DNA of 21,406 nt, from contig MLAK01000712.1 in NCBI GenBank assembly GCA_001839685.1, positions 1-21,406 of the forward strand, read 5' to 3'. The position numbers and the translations under genes were made by a program. Below are positions 1 to 8,946 of this stretch, piece by piece; position 1 is the first letter of the stretch, and the number at the start of each line of letters is the position of its first letter. The stretch is from Tritrichomonas foetus (Eukaryota; Parabasalia; Tritrichomonadida; Tritrichomonadidae). The notes beneath the pieces are model-generated. The model saw only the letters and a program-made list of their open reading frames with translations, did no database searches and was not told the DNA's origin.

Positions 1-160
1 TTGAAGCGAAGCTGCAACTTATCACAACTTATAGGTCTACTGTTCCGAATCAATTAAACTTTTTATGTGTCTATATGGTCAAAAGGTGAATTCATTTTGA
101 TATGACCATATATTAATAGAAAAAGTCAAATCAAATTACATATTTCTTTTTCGCATAATA

Positions 161-1804
161 ATGGCTACACAAAGTGCTACAGAAGAAAGCGTTGGTTGTA
201 GATGTTTTGCAAATGATGCGCCAGAAATGTCCGGAATTATTAAACACAAATATTCAGATTTTCATGTCAACGAAATCGATAAAAACGGAAACGTTGTCCA
301 TTTAACGACACTCGACGAGATTCCAGAAGCGCCATACCCAGCCGGATACGAAGAATGGCTTAGTTCCAGGGAATTTTCATTTTCCTTCATGCCTGAGTCA
401 GAAGAACAAATCGCACGAATTAATTACGAACAGACAAGTTTTTCTGTTTTTCAAGATTCAACGGGAAAAGTGACAGTTGAGCGACTATATAAAAAAAAAG
501 CGCGACCGTTTATTACGAAATTCGTTCTTTACAAAGAAAACACAAACCAACAAAGCGCAATCAGTCGAGTGGCCCAGAAAGTTGGGAAACAAAGTAAATT
601 AATTGGATTTGCTGGAAGTAAGGACAAAAGAGGAATCACAACACAAATCTGCTCAATAAGAGATGTACCTCCACATAGATTATTTGAAGCTGTTGGAAAT
701 CTTGGAGATAACATTAAAGTAGGGCATATTAGATATGCTATGAATCCTGTAAGTCTAGGGGATCTTTCAGGAAATCGATTCTCTATTGTTTTACGTGATA
801 TTAAATTGACAGATAAAGAAGAAAATGTTTACAAAGGTTTGAAAACTAGACTCGAAAAACTAGATAAAAGTGGATTTATTAATTACTTCGGGATGCAACG
901 TTTTGGAACAGGAACAATTCCAACACACAAAATTGGTGAACTTGTATTGAAAAAGCAATGGAAGAAAATAATCGAATTACTCCTTGAACCACAAAAAGGA
1001 GAAATATCCCAATTGTATGAAGCAAAAGTCCATTTTAAGAAATTACATGATCCAAAACAGGCTCTAAAAATGACACCACATTCTGCACAAACAGAAATTT
1101 CTTTGTTTAAGGCAATGTCATTACTTCCAGCTGATAAAATGCTGTCTAATCCACATGAATTGTTTTCCCGGATAGATAGAAGACAAAGAATGATGTATGT
1201 TCATGCTTATCAAAGCTACTTGTGGAATCATATGGTCAGTCAGCGTATTGAAAAGCATGGAAATCAAGTCGTAGTTGGTGATTATGTTTTGGATAATGTA
1301 AATCTCACCAAAAGTGAAAAAACTGCGATTTTAGTGACAAATGCCAACATCAACAATTATTCGATTTTCGATGTTGTAATTCCACTTCCATCAGGTAGCC
1401 AGCAAATGCCAACTGAGCTGATTGAGCTTATGAGTCAAGATGGAGTCACTCCCGACATGTTTAAATCATTATCAAGTGAATACGGAGCAGGTGGCGACTG
1501 GAGATACATCATGTCTAAAGCAAAGGACCTCGATTGGGAGCTCATCAGACACGACGATTTTGACGCGCCGCTAATCGACTCGGATTTAAACATCATTGAA
1601 GGAACAACAAACAGAATAAATCACGTCGAAAATGGAAAATATGCATCATTACGGATTTCTTTCTCACTTGGAAGCGGCCAATATGCAACAATGTGTCTGA
1701 GAGAACTATTGAAGCGATCAACAGAATGGTTCAAAGACTCTGAAATGTCACAAAGAAATGAACCACAAACTCACTGGTGGCAGTCTGTATGCAACATTTG
1801 TTGA
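161..1804 (+). CDS. PUS7: Pus7/TruD-family tRNA pseudouridine synthase
   Basis: A 547-residue protein of the TruD/Pus7 family, enzymes that isomerise uridine to pseudouridine in tRNAs and other RNAs. Seen in the sequence: an N-terminal segment GIIKHKYSDFHVNEI (residues 25-39), typical of the family's first conserved block; the catalytic motif GFAGSKDKRGITTQ (149-162), whose Asp155 (bases 623-625) is the expected nucleophile; YFGMQRFG (242-248); GGDWRYI near residue 450; and a C-terminal ASLRISFSLGSGQYATMCLRELLK-type block. The catalytic residue and all main blocks are present, so the enzyme is probably active. It is somewhat shorter than yeast Pus7, mainly in the N-terminus. The ATG at 161 follows a short AT-rich leader and keeps the whole N-terminal block; no better start is visible. 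The next gene lies 512 bases downstream on the same strand. Confidence 0.95.
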   Translation: MATQSATEESVGCRCFANDAPEMSGIIKHKYSDFHVNEIDKNGNVVHLTTLDEIPEAPYPAGYEEWLSSREFSFSFMPESEEQIARINYEQTSFSVFQDSTGKVTVERLYKKKARPFITKFVLYKENTNQQSAISRVAQKVGKQSKLIGFAGSKDKRGITTQICSIRDVPPHRLFEAVGNLGDNIKVGHIRYAMNPVSLGDLSGNRFSIVLRDIKLTDKEENVYKGLKTRLEKLDKSGFINYFGMQRFGTGTIPTHKIGELVLKKQWKKIIELLLEPQKGEISQLYEAKVHFKKLHDPKQALKMTPHSAQTEISLFKAMSLLPADKMLSNPHELFSRIDRRQRMMYVHAYQSYLWNHMVSQRIEKHGNQVVVGDYVLDNVNLTKSEKTAILVTNANINNYSIFDVVIPLPSGSQQMPTELIELMSQDGVTPDMFKSLSSEYGAGGDWRYIMSKAKDLDWELIRHDDFDAPLIDSDLNIIEGTTNRINHVENGKYASLRISFSLGSGQYATMCLRELLKRSTEWFKDSEMSQRNEPQTHWWQSVCNIC

Positions 1805-2316
1805 TTTTTTCTTTTCAAAAAATTATTCTTGTATTATTTTGTTTCTTTACAATTTGATATACTATTAAATATGAAATATAAATATCTATATCTATATCTA
1901 TTTATATATATGGATCTTTTCTTCACATCATTAATAATCGAGCATAATATATTATTACGATATTCGCGATTCGTTCAATTGTAAATCATCAAGGTTAATT
2001 TTGACCTTGTTAATCAACTATGAAGCTGGAATTTCATTCATTTTTCATGAAAAGTTTGTATTTCGAATTTAATGACATTCGCTCACTGTTACCAATGAAT
2101 ATCTGACGAGTGTTTCGTGGATTGATAGTATGGTGAGAACTATCGTCTTAATGCGGAAATATTTCAATTTGATACATATTTTATCGTCAACATTGAATTT
2201 TATTAAATACAATTGAGAAAATCATACAAATTTTTGTTAAAAATTCAATCATTTTTTTCAATATACAAATTTTTCAATCGAAAAGTAAAATCGTAAACTT
2301 TTATTTTTTCAACAAA
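1805..2316. other. Intergenic region between the PUS7-like and DnaJ genes
   Basis: AT-rich spacer with no convincing coding sequence. It contains a short TATATC/TATA microsatellite at about 1873-1912. Small hairpins occur at 1990-2009 (CAAGGT paired with ACCTTG, 8-base loop), 2106-2118 and 2124-2144 (GATAGT paired with ACTATC). The last 100 bases before the DnaJ ATG are very A/T-rich and include a TCA at 2309-2311, six bases before the start codon. That spacing recalls a trichomonad initiator, but the bases after TCA do not fit the published consensus well. Confidence 0.4.
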
Positions 2317-3546
2317 ATGTTTGGTGGAACAGATCTTTACGAAATTCTTGGAGTTTCACCAAACGCAGACCCTCATCAATTGAAAATCGCATTTCAGACA
2401 AAAGCGCGCGAAACTCATCCCGACAAAAATCGAAATGATCCGAAAGCGACCGAAAACTTTCAAAAATTGAATGAAGCTTACCTCATTTTGAAAGACAAAG
2501 AGAAGCGTCAACTGTACGACCAAATAAATTCCATAAAACTTCCAAAATTCGATCAAAATAATTTCCAAAATTTCGATCAATTTTTTTTCGCCCCAAAAAG
2601 TAAAACAAAAACAAAAACAATAGAGAAAACGGTTTTCGTTACTTTGGAGGATTTTTATAAAGGTGGGGAAATTTTATTAAATTATAAACGATTAATAATT
2701 TGCCCAGATTGCTTTGGAAAGTGTCCAACCATTTGCCAAGCGTGTGGAGGAACTGGCCGTTGCTCGTACTTTGGCAGAATGGTCACAAATTGCCATTTAT
2801 GTCATGGCGAAGGTTTTTCAAAAGATCGCTGTGGTGGAAAAAAATACATCACGACAAATTCGACAATAGAAATTAGAATTGATCCAGGAATGGAAGATGG
2901 CGATAGAATAACTTTCCAGAATGCTTCAGACGAATCACTTGAATATACAACTGGTGATTTAATAGTAACTTTAAAAATGAAAGAAAATAAAAAATTCACA
3001 AGAAAAAATAACGATTTATTCTATACAAAAAAAATTACACTTTCACAAGCAATTTTAGGATCAAAGCTTTTGATTGAACATTTGGATGGAAGAAAATTGG
3101 TTTTATCAAACACACAAAATAAAATAATAAACAACGGAGAATTAATTATTATAGAAAATGAAGGAATGCCATCAAGAAGTGATCGTTTCAAGAAAGGAAA
3201 TTTAATTGTGAAATTCGAAATTGAATTTCCAGAAAAAATCGACGAAAACTTTAGAAAAGTCATTCTAAAAGATTTTCCACCTATTAATCACTGTTGTGGA
3301 ATCGACATTGATAATGAAAACACTTATTTCGTGATTGCTGAAGATGAAAAATCTCCAAAAAATGAAAAAAATCCAAAAATTGATGAATGTCGGTTCCACA
3401 ATAGTGATTTTCCAAATTCAAAATCCAATTTTTGTAAATTTTTTAAGGAAAAATTAAACGAAAATGATTCTAATGACAACCGCTACCAAAATGGTGAAAA
3501 AGATAATAAACCTAAAGAAACGAATTCCTATTGCAATCCAATGTAA
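2317..3546 (+). CDS. Type A (DnaJ/Hsp40) co-chaperone with degenerate zinc fingers
   Basis: A 409-residue Hsp40 that should stimulate Hsp70 ATPase activity and deliver clients. Domains in order: J domain at residues 5-70 with an intact HPD (34-36); a short Asn/Phe/Gln-rich linker (76-92) instead of the usual Gly/Phe-rich one; a cysteine-rich region (129-172); and two C-terminal beta domains containing EPGM-like PGMEDGDRITF and GNLIVKFEIEFPE. The cysteine-rich region is reduced. CPDCFGKC is a worn first motif, CQACGGTG and CHLCHGEG are intact second and third motifs, and the fourth has only one cysteine (DRCGG). A charged Asn/Lys/Asp-rich tail ends in CNPM, which has the form of a CaaX prenylation box as in yeast Ydj1 and DNAJA proteins. 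The TAA stop is part of TAAA, a possible trichomonad-style poly(A) signal. Confidence 0.92.
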   Translation: MFGGTDLYEILGVSPNADPHQLKIAFQTKARETHPDKNRNDPKATENFQKLNEAYLILKDKEKRQLYDQINSIKLPKFDQNNFQNFDQFFFAPKSKTKTKTIEKTVFVTLEDFYKGGEILLNYKRLIICPDCFGKCPTICQACGGTGRCSYFGRMVTNCHLCHGEGFSKDRCGGKKYITTNSTIEIRIDPGMEDGDRITFQNASDESLEYTTGDLIVTLKMKENKKFTRKNNDLFYTKKITLSQAILGSKLLIEHLDGRKLVLSNTQNKIINNGELIIIENEGMPSRSDRFKKGNLIVKFEIEFPEKIDENFRKVILKDFPPINHCCGIDIDNENTYFVIAEDEKSPKNEKNPKIDECRFHNSDFPNSKSNFCKFFKEKLNENDSNDNRYQNGEKDNKPKETNSYCNPM

Positions 3547-3998
3547 ATCGAAATTTTTTTCATTGATTAATTTCTATGAATTTAGTTTCTGTTTTTGGAT
3601 GCATCACAAATTGTTATTCGGATTACATTATATTGTTTCATATTAAATAATAGTATTTTGTTATATAACTTACATAATTTTTATTTTCTCATCACTGAGA
3701 AAAAACAAAATTGAATTATATCCAGAATTTTTGAGTAATGATCAAATTTAAATGAATTATTTAACAAATGATCATTGGACCAAAATTCAGACATAATTGG
3801 AAATACCCGTATCAAACATGCACAATTTATTGTCGGAAATTAAAAGATCATAATAAGAATATGATAAATTAGTAATTCATAAATTTTGTAAAAAAAATAA
3901 ATATTATCAAAATATTGTATAATAAGTTTATTCATATTAAAAACAAAAAAATAATCTAATAACAATTCGTAACAATTTATATCTTCTATTTCAATATA
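3547..3998. other. Convergent intergenic region, DnaJ and USP7-like genes
   Basis: About 450 bases of AT-rich sequence between the 3' ends of two convergent genes. I see no coding sequence, RNA gene or repeat that I can support; it should hold both 3' UTRs and poly(A) sites. Confidence 0.4.
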
Positions 3999-6900
3999 TT
4001 AATTCTTAATGTTAATAGATTCATTACTTGGTTGTTGCTGTTGTTGTATTTGTTGAGAATTTGATGAGAGGTAATGGCTTGAATGGGAATAATTTCTTCG
4101 ATTTTGATTCTTTTTAATTGTTAAAACATCAAAATAGTTACAAAACTCGTGAAACAATTCATCATTATGATCGATAATTTTCGTTTCTCTCCAAGATGTA
4201 CAATTTCGGTTTACACATTTACTTAATTCAAAATCATAATTCTCCCAAAAAAAGTTTCCTGGATCCCAATCAAAATATTCAAACATTCTATTGAGTGTGT
4301 CATTCAAATATTCATTTTCCTTTACCAAGAAAAAGCAATTCAATTTCATTGGATTTCTTTTATCGTTATTTACAAGTTCACTATCAACATCTTTAGGTAC
4401 TGTAACGATTATGTAATCTTCTTCTTCTTTAGAACAAGGATACTCAACATAATATACATATAAACAGCTATTTATGGTATCTAAATATGTATCTTTATTA
4501 ACACGGGAAAAGACTGGCTCATTTAATGCTATAATCATTTCCCGTTTTGATATGTTATTAGTTTCTTTAATATATGCAATAAAATTAGATACACGGTCAT
4601 CAGATGAAAAGAAGGCATATCTTCTTTCAGAAAATCGACCAGGCTTCTTGCATATTTTAAAAGCAATCCGCAGCATATTTTGATAACATCTTTTTGAAAT
4701 TCGATTACCATTATGAACATGTATTATTTTTTGTGGAGCTTGAAAAACATCACCGACATGATCACTCTCACGATAATTTAGACATTTTTGTGATTTCCCA
4801 TAATATAATATAACTGTGAAGAAGTTTTTTATCCCGAAAATAAGACGGACAAATTGTTCAAAGAATTTCATTTTAACTTTCATTGGGACTTCAATGGTAT
4901 ACTTTTTATTTCGAAGATCAATTTGAAACATTACTTGATTTTTTGATAACTCTATATAACTGTTCAAATCAGTGATTTTATGTTGCTGATTCATAATATG
5001 ATTATGGTAAACATTTAAATATCGTAAAAGTTTTGTGCCGTTTGAAGTTTTGCAGAATTTTTGAATTAGTTTGTTATCTCGCTCGAAAAATGAAGTATCA
5101 AATTGCATTGCATTTGAACTAAAAATTAAAATCATTCCATCAGTAATATTTATATCGGAAAAAGTTGTTTCCTCGGATATATTTGGAGTTATTTCTATAG
5201 GATATAAATTCTCGATAGAGTAAAGTTTGAATGCATCAGTTTGGTCATCTTGATCATTGTCATCATCATCTTGAAAATATGAATTATTATTGTGGATTGG
5301 AGAAAGATTTATGCGAACTTGAAAAGTGTTACTAAAATAATTCAAATAATCATATACCATCGAATTGTATTTAATTTCTTTCTCACACCAAAAACGAAGT
5401 GGGAAAGGGTTAAGAAATGGGAAAAAGACATAAAATAATACCAAACATTTGGTATTACAATCATCAGAAGAATAATCATCTTCACCACTCGAATTACTTG
5501 TTGTTTTTGTGTCTTCTTCTTCCTCCTCTTCTTCATATTCATATTTTTCATGAATATTATCACTTTCAGTTTGATTTTGAATGGGCATGTTGTGCTTTTT
5601 TGATCGATAATGAATATATAAATTCTGATGGAAAAAATCATTGGCGACTTTATTTTGATGATAATATAAAGGTTGATCAAAAAAGCATGTAGTGGGATAA
5701 ATTTCAAATCGGTTTGGTTTTTGATTAATTGCTTCTCCGATTTTATCAAAAATTTTGCTAACTGGCTCATCTTTCAAAATACTAATTTGTCGAGTTTTCA
5801 TGTGATTGAAGGAAAAAATACCTTTTAGAGCATTATATCTTAACGTCTGATAATCGAAATATTTCAAATGAATAGTATTTTCAATAAGTCTTTTTGCCTC
5901 AAGTTTCTTTAAAAGTTCAATTCGTTGATTATTTACATAATCTATTGTTGATTTTGGTATTTCCTCATCGAGAACTTGATTATAAAGTTCATCAATTTGG
6001 CTCCGTCGAATGTAAATCAGCATATAAGCAGAATATGGCAAATAATAACCTTTCCCACCATATGTGCCACCAAAATTATTATCAATGGCTTGTTCTTTGG
6101 ATACTTCAGTGACCATAGCATCATTGAATTTAAACCATCGATTTTCTGGGGTAGGCCTTAAATAAGCAAAATAGTGTCCCCCATATCCACTTCCTTGATG
6201 AACAAGAACACCAAATAAATCATAAATTTGGTCAGAACCCGCATTCTCAGGTGTCATAAATCTTTCCAAATTGATTGTTTCATCGAATTCAAAACGTGAA
6301 TTGATTTTCACCATCCCAGAAGTGGTGGGATCATATTCAAATCTTCGTAAGTGAAGATAAAGAACAGGTGGGAATTCTGTAAACAATGATTTACGAGAAG
6401 CTTCTTGTTTTCCAAACTGTTCAGCATCATATAAATCATTTAAATCTTCTGTTTCAGTATATTTTTCAAAAGATTCTTCAAGATTTGATAAATCTTTCAC
6501 ATTTAATGACAAATCGTAAAAAGTTTCGGTTGTTGAAGATTCATAGTCAACATTTTTACAATGTGTTATTGAAACATAAGATCCTTTGAATAAAGATGGA
6601 ATTGCATTCTTTAATTCTTCATCATTTTTCATTTTGGTTTCCAAATTATCTAAAATTTTACGACAGAATTCTTGTACATCATGCTGACGAAATGCTTCTT
6701 GGTCGGACCAACCAAATGAATGGGTCAAATCTTTAGTAGAAACGAATTTCATAACCTTTAACTGCATCATTGCGAATAACCTTTGAATATTCAAAGGTAT
6801 ATTTGACTCGTCTGATGCTGCACCTGAGTAATCTAGTTTATAAATAATTCGGCGAAATTGCGGCAAATGATAAAGTGCTTGAAGCATCGAATTCATATAA

Positions 6901-8672
6901 CATGTAGCACCTTGATTCATTAATCCAGTGTAAGGACTTTCAACCTGTTCATTAATCAGATTATTTTGAACATTATGTTCATTATGATGATAATTTTGTG
7001 AATGATTGGAACCATGATTGTAATTTATATTATAGTTGGAGTTATAATTATTATAGTTGCAATCATAGTTTTGATTGCTGGGTTCATTTGCATCTGGTAT
7101 TTGCATCACTCTATGATGAATGGGATTAAAATTTGCATTTCTTGAATGAGAAAACAATGATGGACGGAAAGTTCTCTTTATTTCTGAGATATTTCCACCA
7201 ATTTCATTATTATTTTGAATATTTTCATTATTTTCATCATGAGCATTATGAGAATTGTTAGTATTTTCTGTGGTTATTTGATCACCAATAACTGATATAG
7301 TTTTGGAAATTGGTTCATAATGAGAATTTTCTTCACCAATTGTTGGATTTGGTGAATCAAGTGGAGATCCAACACCCATTGGTAACTCATCAGACTTTGG
7401 TTCTGGAGGAGACGGTAAAGGCGTGTTATTTTCAGTTGTAAAATTGGAAAACGAGATTGCAGTATTCACTTCACTTCTCAATTCTGGTACCAAATCACGA
7501 TGTGAGCTAATGTCAGGTTGATTGAATGATGGTTTCTTTACATTTTTATTTAATTCATTATTTTGAAACTCAATTTTTTCTTCACTCTCATTTGGTGATA
7601 ATGGAATAGCCTCAATAATTGTTGGTTGCTGTGAAAATGGTGTCATCATTGTTTTCAGTTGGTCAGCAATGAATCCATTCAATTGTACAGATTTACTTCC
7701 AACTTCATTATTTTTCCGAGTATTTTCACCAAAACTACGAATATAGTCATATTTATTTTCATTATTTTGATTGTTTTCTTCAATTTTATTGTTTTCATCA
7801 TTTTTATTGTTTTCATCATTTTGAATGTTTTCATCAGTTTTATTGTTTTCATCATTCTGAATGTTTTCATCATTCTGATTGTTTTCATTATTTTTATTGT
7901 TTTCATTAATTTGATTGTTTTCATTATTTTGATTGTTTTCATCATTTTGATATTTACTTGGATTGAAGATTTGATCTGTCAAAGGAAGTAAGCTGTGATT
8001 ATTGAGGGTAGCATTCATATTTAAAGCTGCATCAATGCTTTTTTGAATCTCGTAATTATCGAGATTCGAAATTTTGTCAGTTTGGACGAGATTTGGATTT
8101 TCTTTATTTGAATTACTTTCATTTGGAAAATTGAGAGTGTTGAAGTTGCCATTTTGAGCATCAAAAATATTTGCGAATTCATTAAAAGAGTTATTTTCAT
8201 GCTTTTCAATTGGGAAATTAATTTCATTAAATTGAGAGTTAATTTGCTCCTTTTGAATATCAATATTTTCATTGGACTTAATTTGCTCCTTTTGAATACT
8301 TTCTGTCTCTAATTGCTCATTTTGACTTTCGTTTTTCCGGTTTTCTATTTTCTGGCCATTTGTTGGCTGATTTTGCGAATCGTGATGATATTCAGGAATA
8401 TTCAAATTTTCTGGAATTTGAGTTGTAGTTTGGTCATTGCCATTATTTTGATTGTATATTCGGGATTCTTCTTGGTTTTCCTGTAAATTTGAATCGAGAA
8501 TTATTTGATTGGCATTTGAATCATCTTGTTGGCGAGTATTGGTTTCGTTTAAAGGTGGTTCAGAAGGGGATGTTGATTTGGGATGTTCCCTTCCAGTATC
8601 AAGCGGGGATTTTGCAGAATTCGTGAGATTTTGAAACGCCGATAGATCTTTTTTTGAATGATTTATTTGTTG
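3999..8672 (-). CDS. USP7-like ubiquitin carboxyl-terminal hydrolase (family C19)
   Basis: Cysteine protease that removes ubiquitin from proteins. The catalytic domain closely follows USP7/HAUSP: YTGLMNQGATCYMNSMLQ with the nucleophile Cys (codon 6900-6902), FGWSDQEAFRQHDVQEFCR, FPPVLYLHLRRFEYD, and GGHYFAYLRP with the catalytic His (6174-6176). The third triad position is Asn (6123-6125), followed by Asp. Downstream there are USP7-type ubiquitin-like modules, an acidic run, and a poly-Gln C-terminus. The N-terminal MATH/TRAF domain of USP7 is absent. In its place are several hundred Asn/Gln/Glu-rich residues with an 11-copy hexapeptide repeat. The frame is open back to a TAA at 8673-8675, but the first in-frame ATG is at 8016-8018. 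The same Asn/Gln/Glu-rich composition continues upstream of that ATG, so the true 5' end is probably further upstream; 8672 is only the limit of the open frame. Conservatively the CDS is 3999-8018. Confidence 0.9.
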   Translation of the reverse strand, partial: QQINHSKKDLSAFQNLTNSAKSPLDTGREHPKSTSPSEPPLNETNTRQQDDSNANQIILDSNLQENQEESRIYNQNNGNDQTTTQIPENLNIPEYHHDSQNQPTNGQKIENRKNESQNEQLETESIQKEQIKSNENIDIQKEQINSQFNEINFPIEKHENNSFNEFANIFDAQNGNFNTLNFPNESNSNKENPNLVQTDKISNLDNYEIQKSIDAALNMNATLNNHSLLPLTDQIFNPSKYQNDENNQNNENNQINENNKNNENNQNDENIQNDENNKTDENIQNDENNKNDENNKIEENNQNNENKYDYIRSFGENTRKNNEVGSKSVQLNGFIADQLKTMMTPFSQQPTIIEAIPLSPNESEEKIEFQNNELNKNVKKPSFNQPDISSHRDLVPELRSEVNTAISFSNFTTENNTPLPSPPEPKSDELPMGVGSPLDSPNPTIGEENSHYEPISKTISVIGDQITTENTNNSHNAHDENNENIQNNNEIGGNISEIKRTFRPSLFSHSRNANFNPIHHRVMQIPDANEPSNQNYDCNYNNYNSNYNINYNHGSNHSQNYHHNEHNVQNNLINEQVESPYTGLMNQGATCYMNSMLQALYHLPQFRRIIYKLDYSGAASDESNIPLNIQRLFAMMQLKVMKFVSTKDLTHSFGWSDQEAFRQHDVQEFCRKILDNLETKMKNDEELKNAIPSLFKGSYVSITHCKNVDYESSTTETFYDLSLNVKDLSNLEESFEKYTETEDLNDLYDAEQFGKQEASRKSLFTEFPPVLYLHLRRFEYDPTTSGMVKINSRFEFDETINLERFMTPENAGSDQIYDLFGVLVHQGSGYGGHYFAYLRPTPENRWFKFNDAMVTEVSKEQAIDNNFGGTYGGKGYYLPYSAYMLIYIRRSQIDELYNQVLDEEIPKSTIDYVNNQRIELLKKLEAKRLIENTIHLKYFDYQTLRYNALKGIFSFNHMKTRQISILKDEPVSKIFDKIGEAINQKPNRFEIYPTTCFFDQPLYYHQNKVANDFFHQNLYIHYRSKKHNMPIQNQTESDNIHEKYEYEEEEEEEDTKTTSNSSGEDDYSSDDCNTKCLVLFYVFFPFLNPFPLRFWCEKEIKYNSMVYDYLNYFSNTFQVRINLSPIHNNNSYFQDDDDNDQDDQTDAFKLYSIENLYPIEITPNISEETTFSDINITDGMILIFSSNAMQFDTSFFERDNKLIQKFCKTSNGTKLLRYLNVYHNHIMNQQHKITDLNSYIELSKNQVMFQIDLRNKKYTIEVPMKVKMKFFEQFVRLIFGIKNFFTVILYYGKSQKCLNYRESDHVGDVFQAPQKIIHVHNGNRISKRCYQNMLRIAFKICKKPGRFSERRYAFFSSDDRVSNFIAYIKETNNISKREMIIALNEPVFSRVNKDTYLDTINSCLYVYYVEYPCSKEEEDYIIVTVPKDVDSELVNNDKRNPMKLNCFFLVKENEYLNDTLNRMFEYFDWDPGNFFWENYDFELSKCVNRNCTSWRETKIIDHNDELFHEFCNYFDVLTIKKNQNRRNYSHSSHYLSSNSQQIQQQQQPSNESINIKN
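7752..7949 (-). repeat. 18-bp minisatellite coding for an Asn-rich hexapeptide, 11 units
   Basis: Eleven tandem units of 18 bases inside the N-terminal part of the USP7-like gene. They encode variants of (Q/K)-N-(D/N)-E-N-N such as QNDENN, KNNENN, QNDENI and KTDENI. The reading frame is kept throughout, because the unit is a multiple of three. This is low-complexity, probably disordered protein sequence and is likely to vary in length between strains. Confidence 0.9.
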
Positions 8673-8946
8673 TTAGTTATTCAAAAAGTTTGAATAAATG
8701 ATTGACTAAAAATAAGAAACATCACTCTGCAATCATCATTTAACGTGCAAATTCATACAATTCTTTAAATCAGAGTATCATTTGATTCCATAATTCATAA
8801 TTCGTAATTGTTGCATGAAATTTTGTAGATAATGAAATTTGTGAGCATCTATAAGCAAAGTAAATCTAGAATCAATTGATATCATAGGGTAAAATACTTT
8901 TACTTATTAGTTTTATAATTTTGTAAGATATGAATGAATAATGAGA

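Noticed and set aside
3464..3646. Short plus-strand ORF overlapping the DnaJ 3' end
   Set aside because: It starts inside the low-complexity tail of the DnaJ gene in another frame and runs into the 3' UTR without any motif.
5342..5770. Minus-strand 142-codon ORF inside the USP7-like gene
   Set aside because: It overlaps the conserved C-terminal part of the USP7-like protein in another frame and has only Lys/Ile-rich composition.
7752..7949. Regular tandem repeats that might suggest a CRISPR-like array
   Set aside because: Units are contiguous 18-mers without spacers and lie in frame within a coding sequence.
7659..7991. Plus-strand ORF rich in Ile/Phe/Val that looks like membrane helices
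   Set aside because: It is the antisense of the 18-bp Asn-rich repeat in the USP7-like gene; the regular periodicity explains it.
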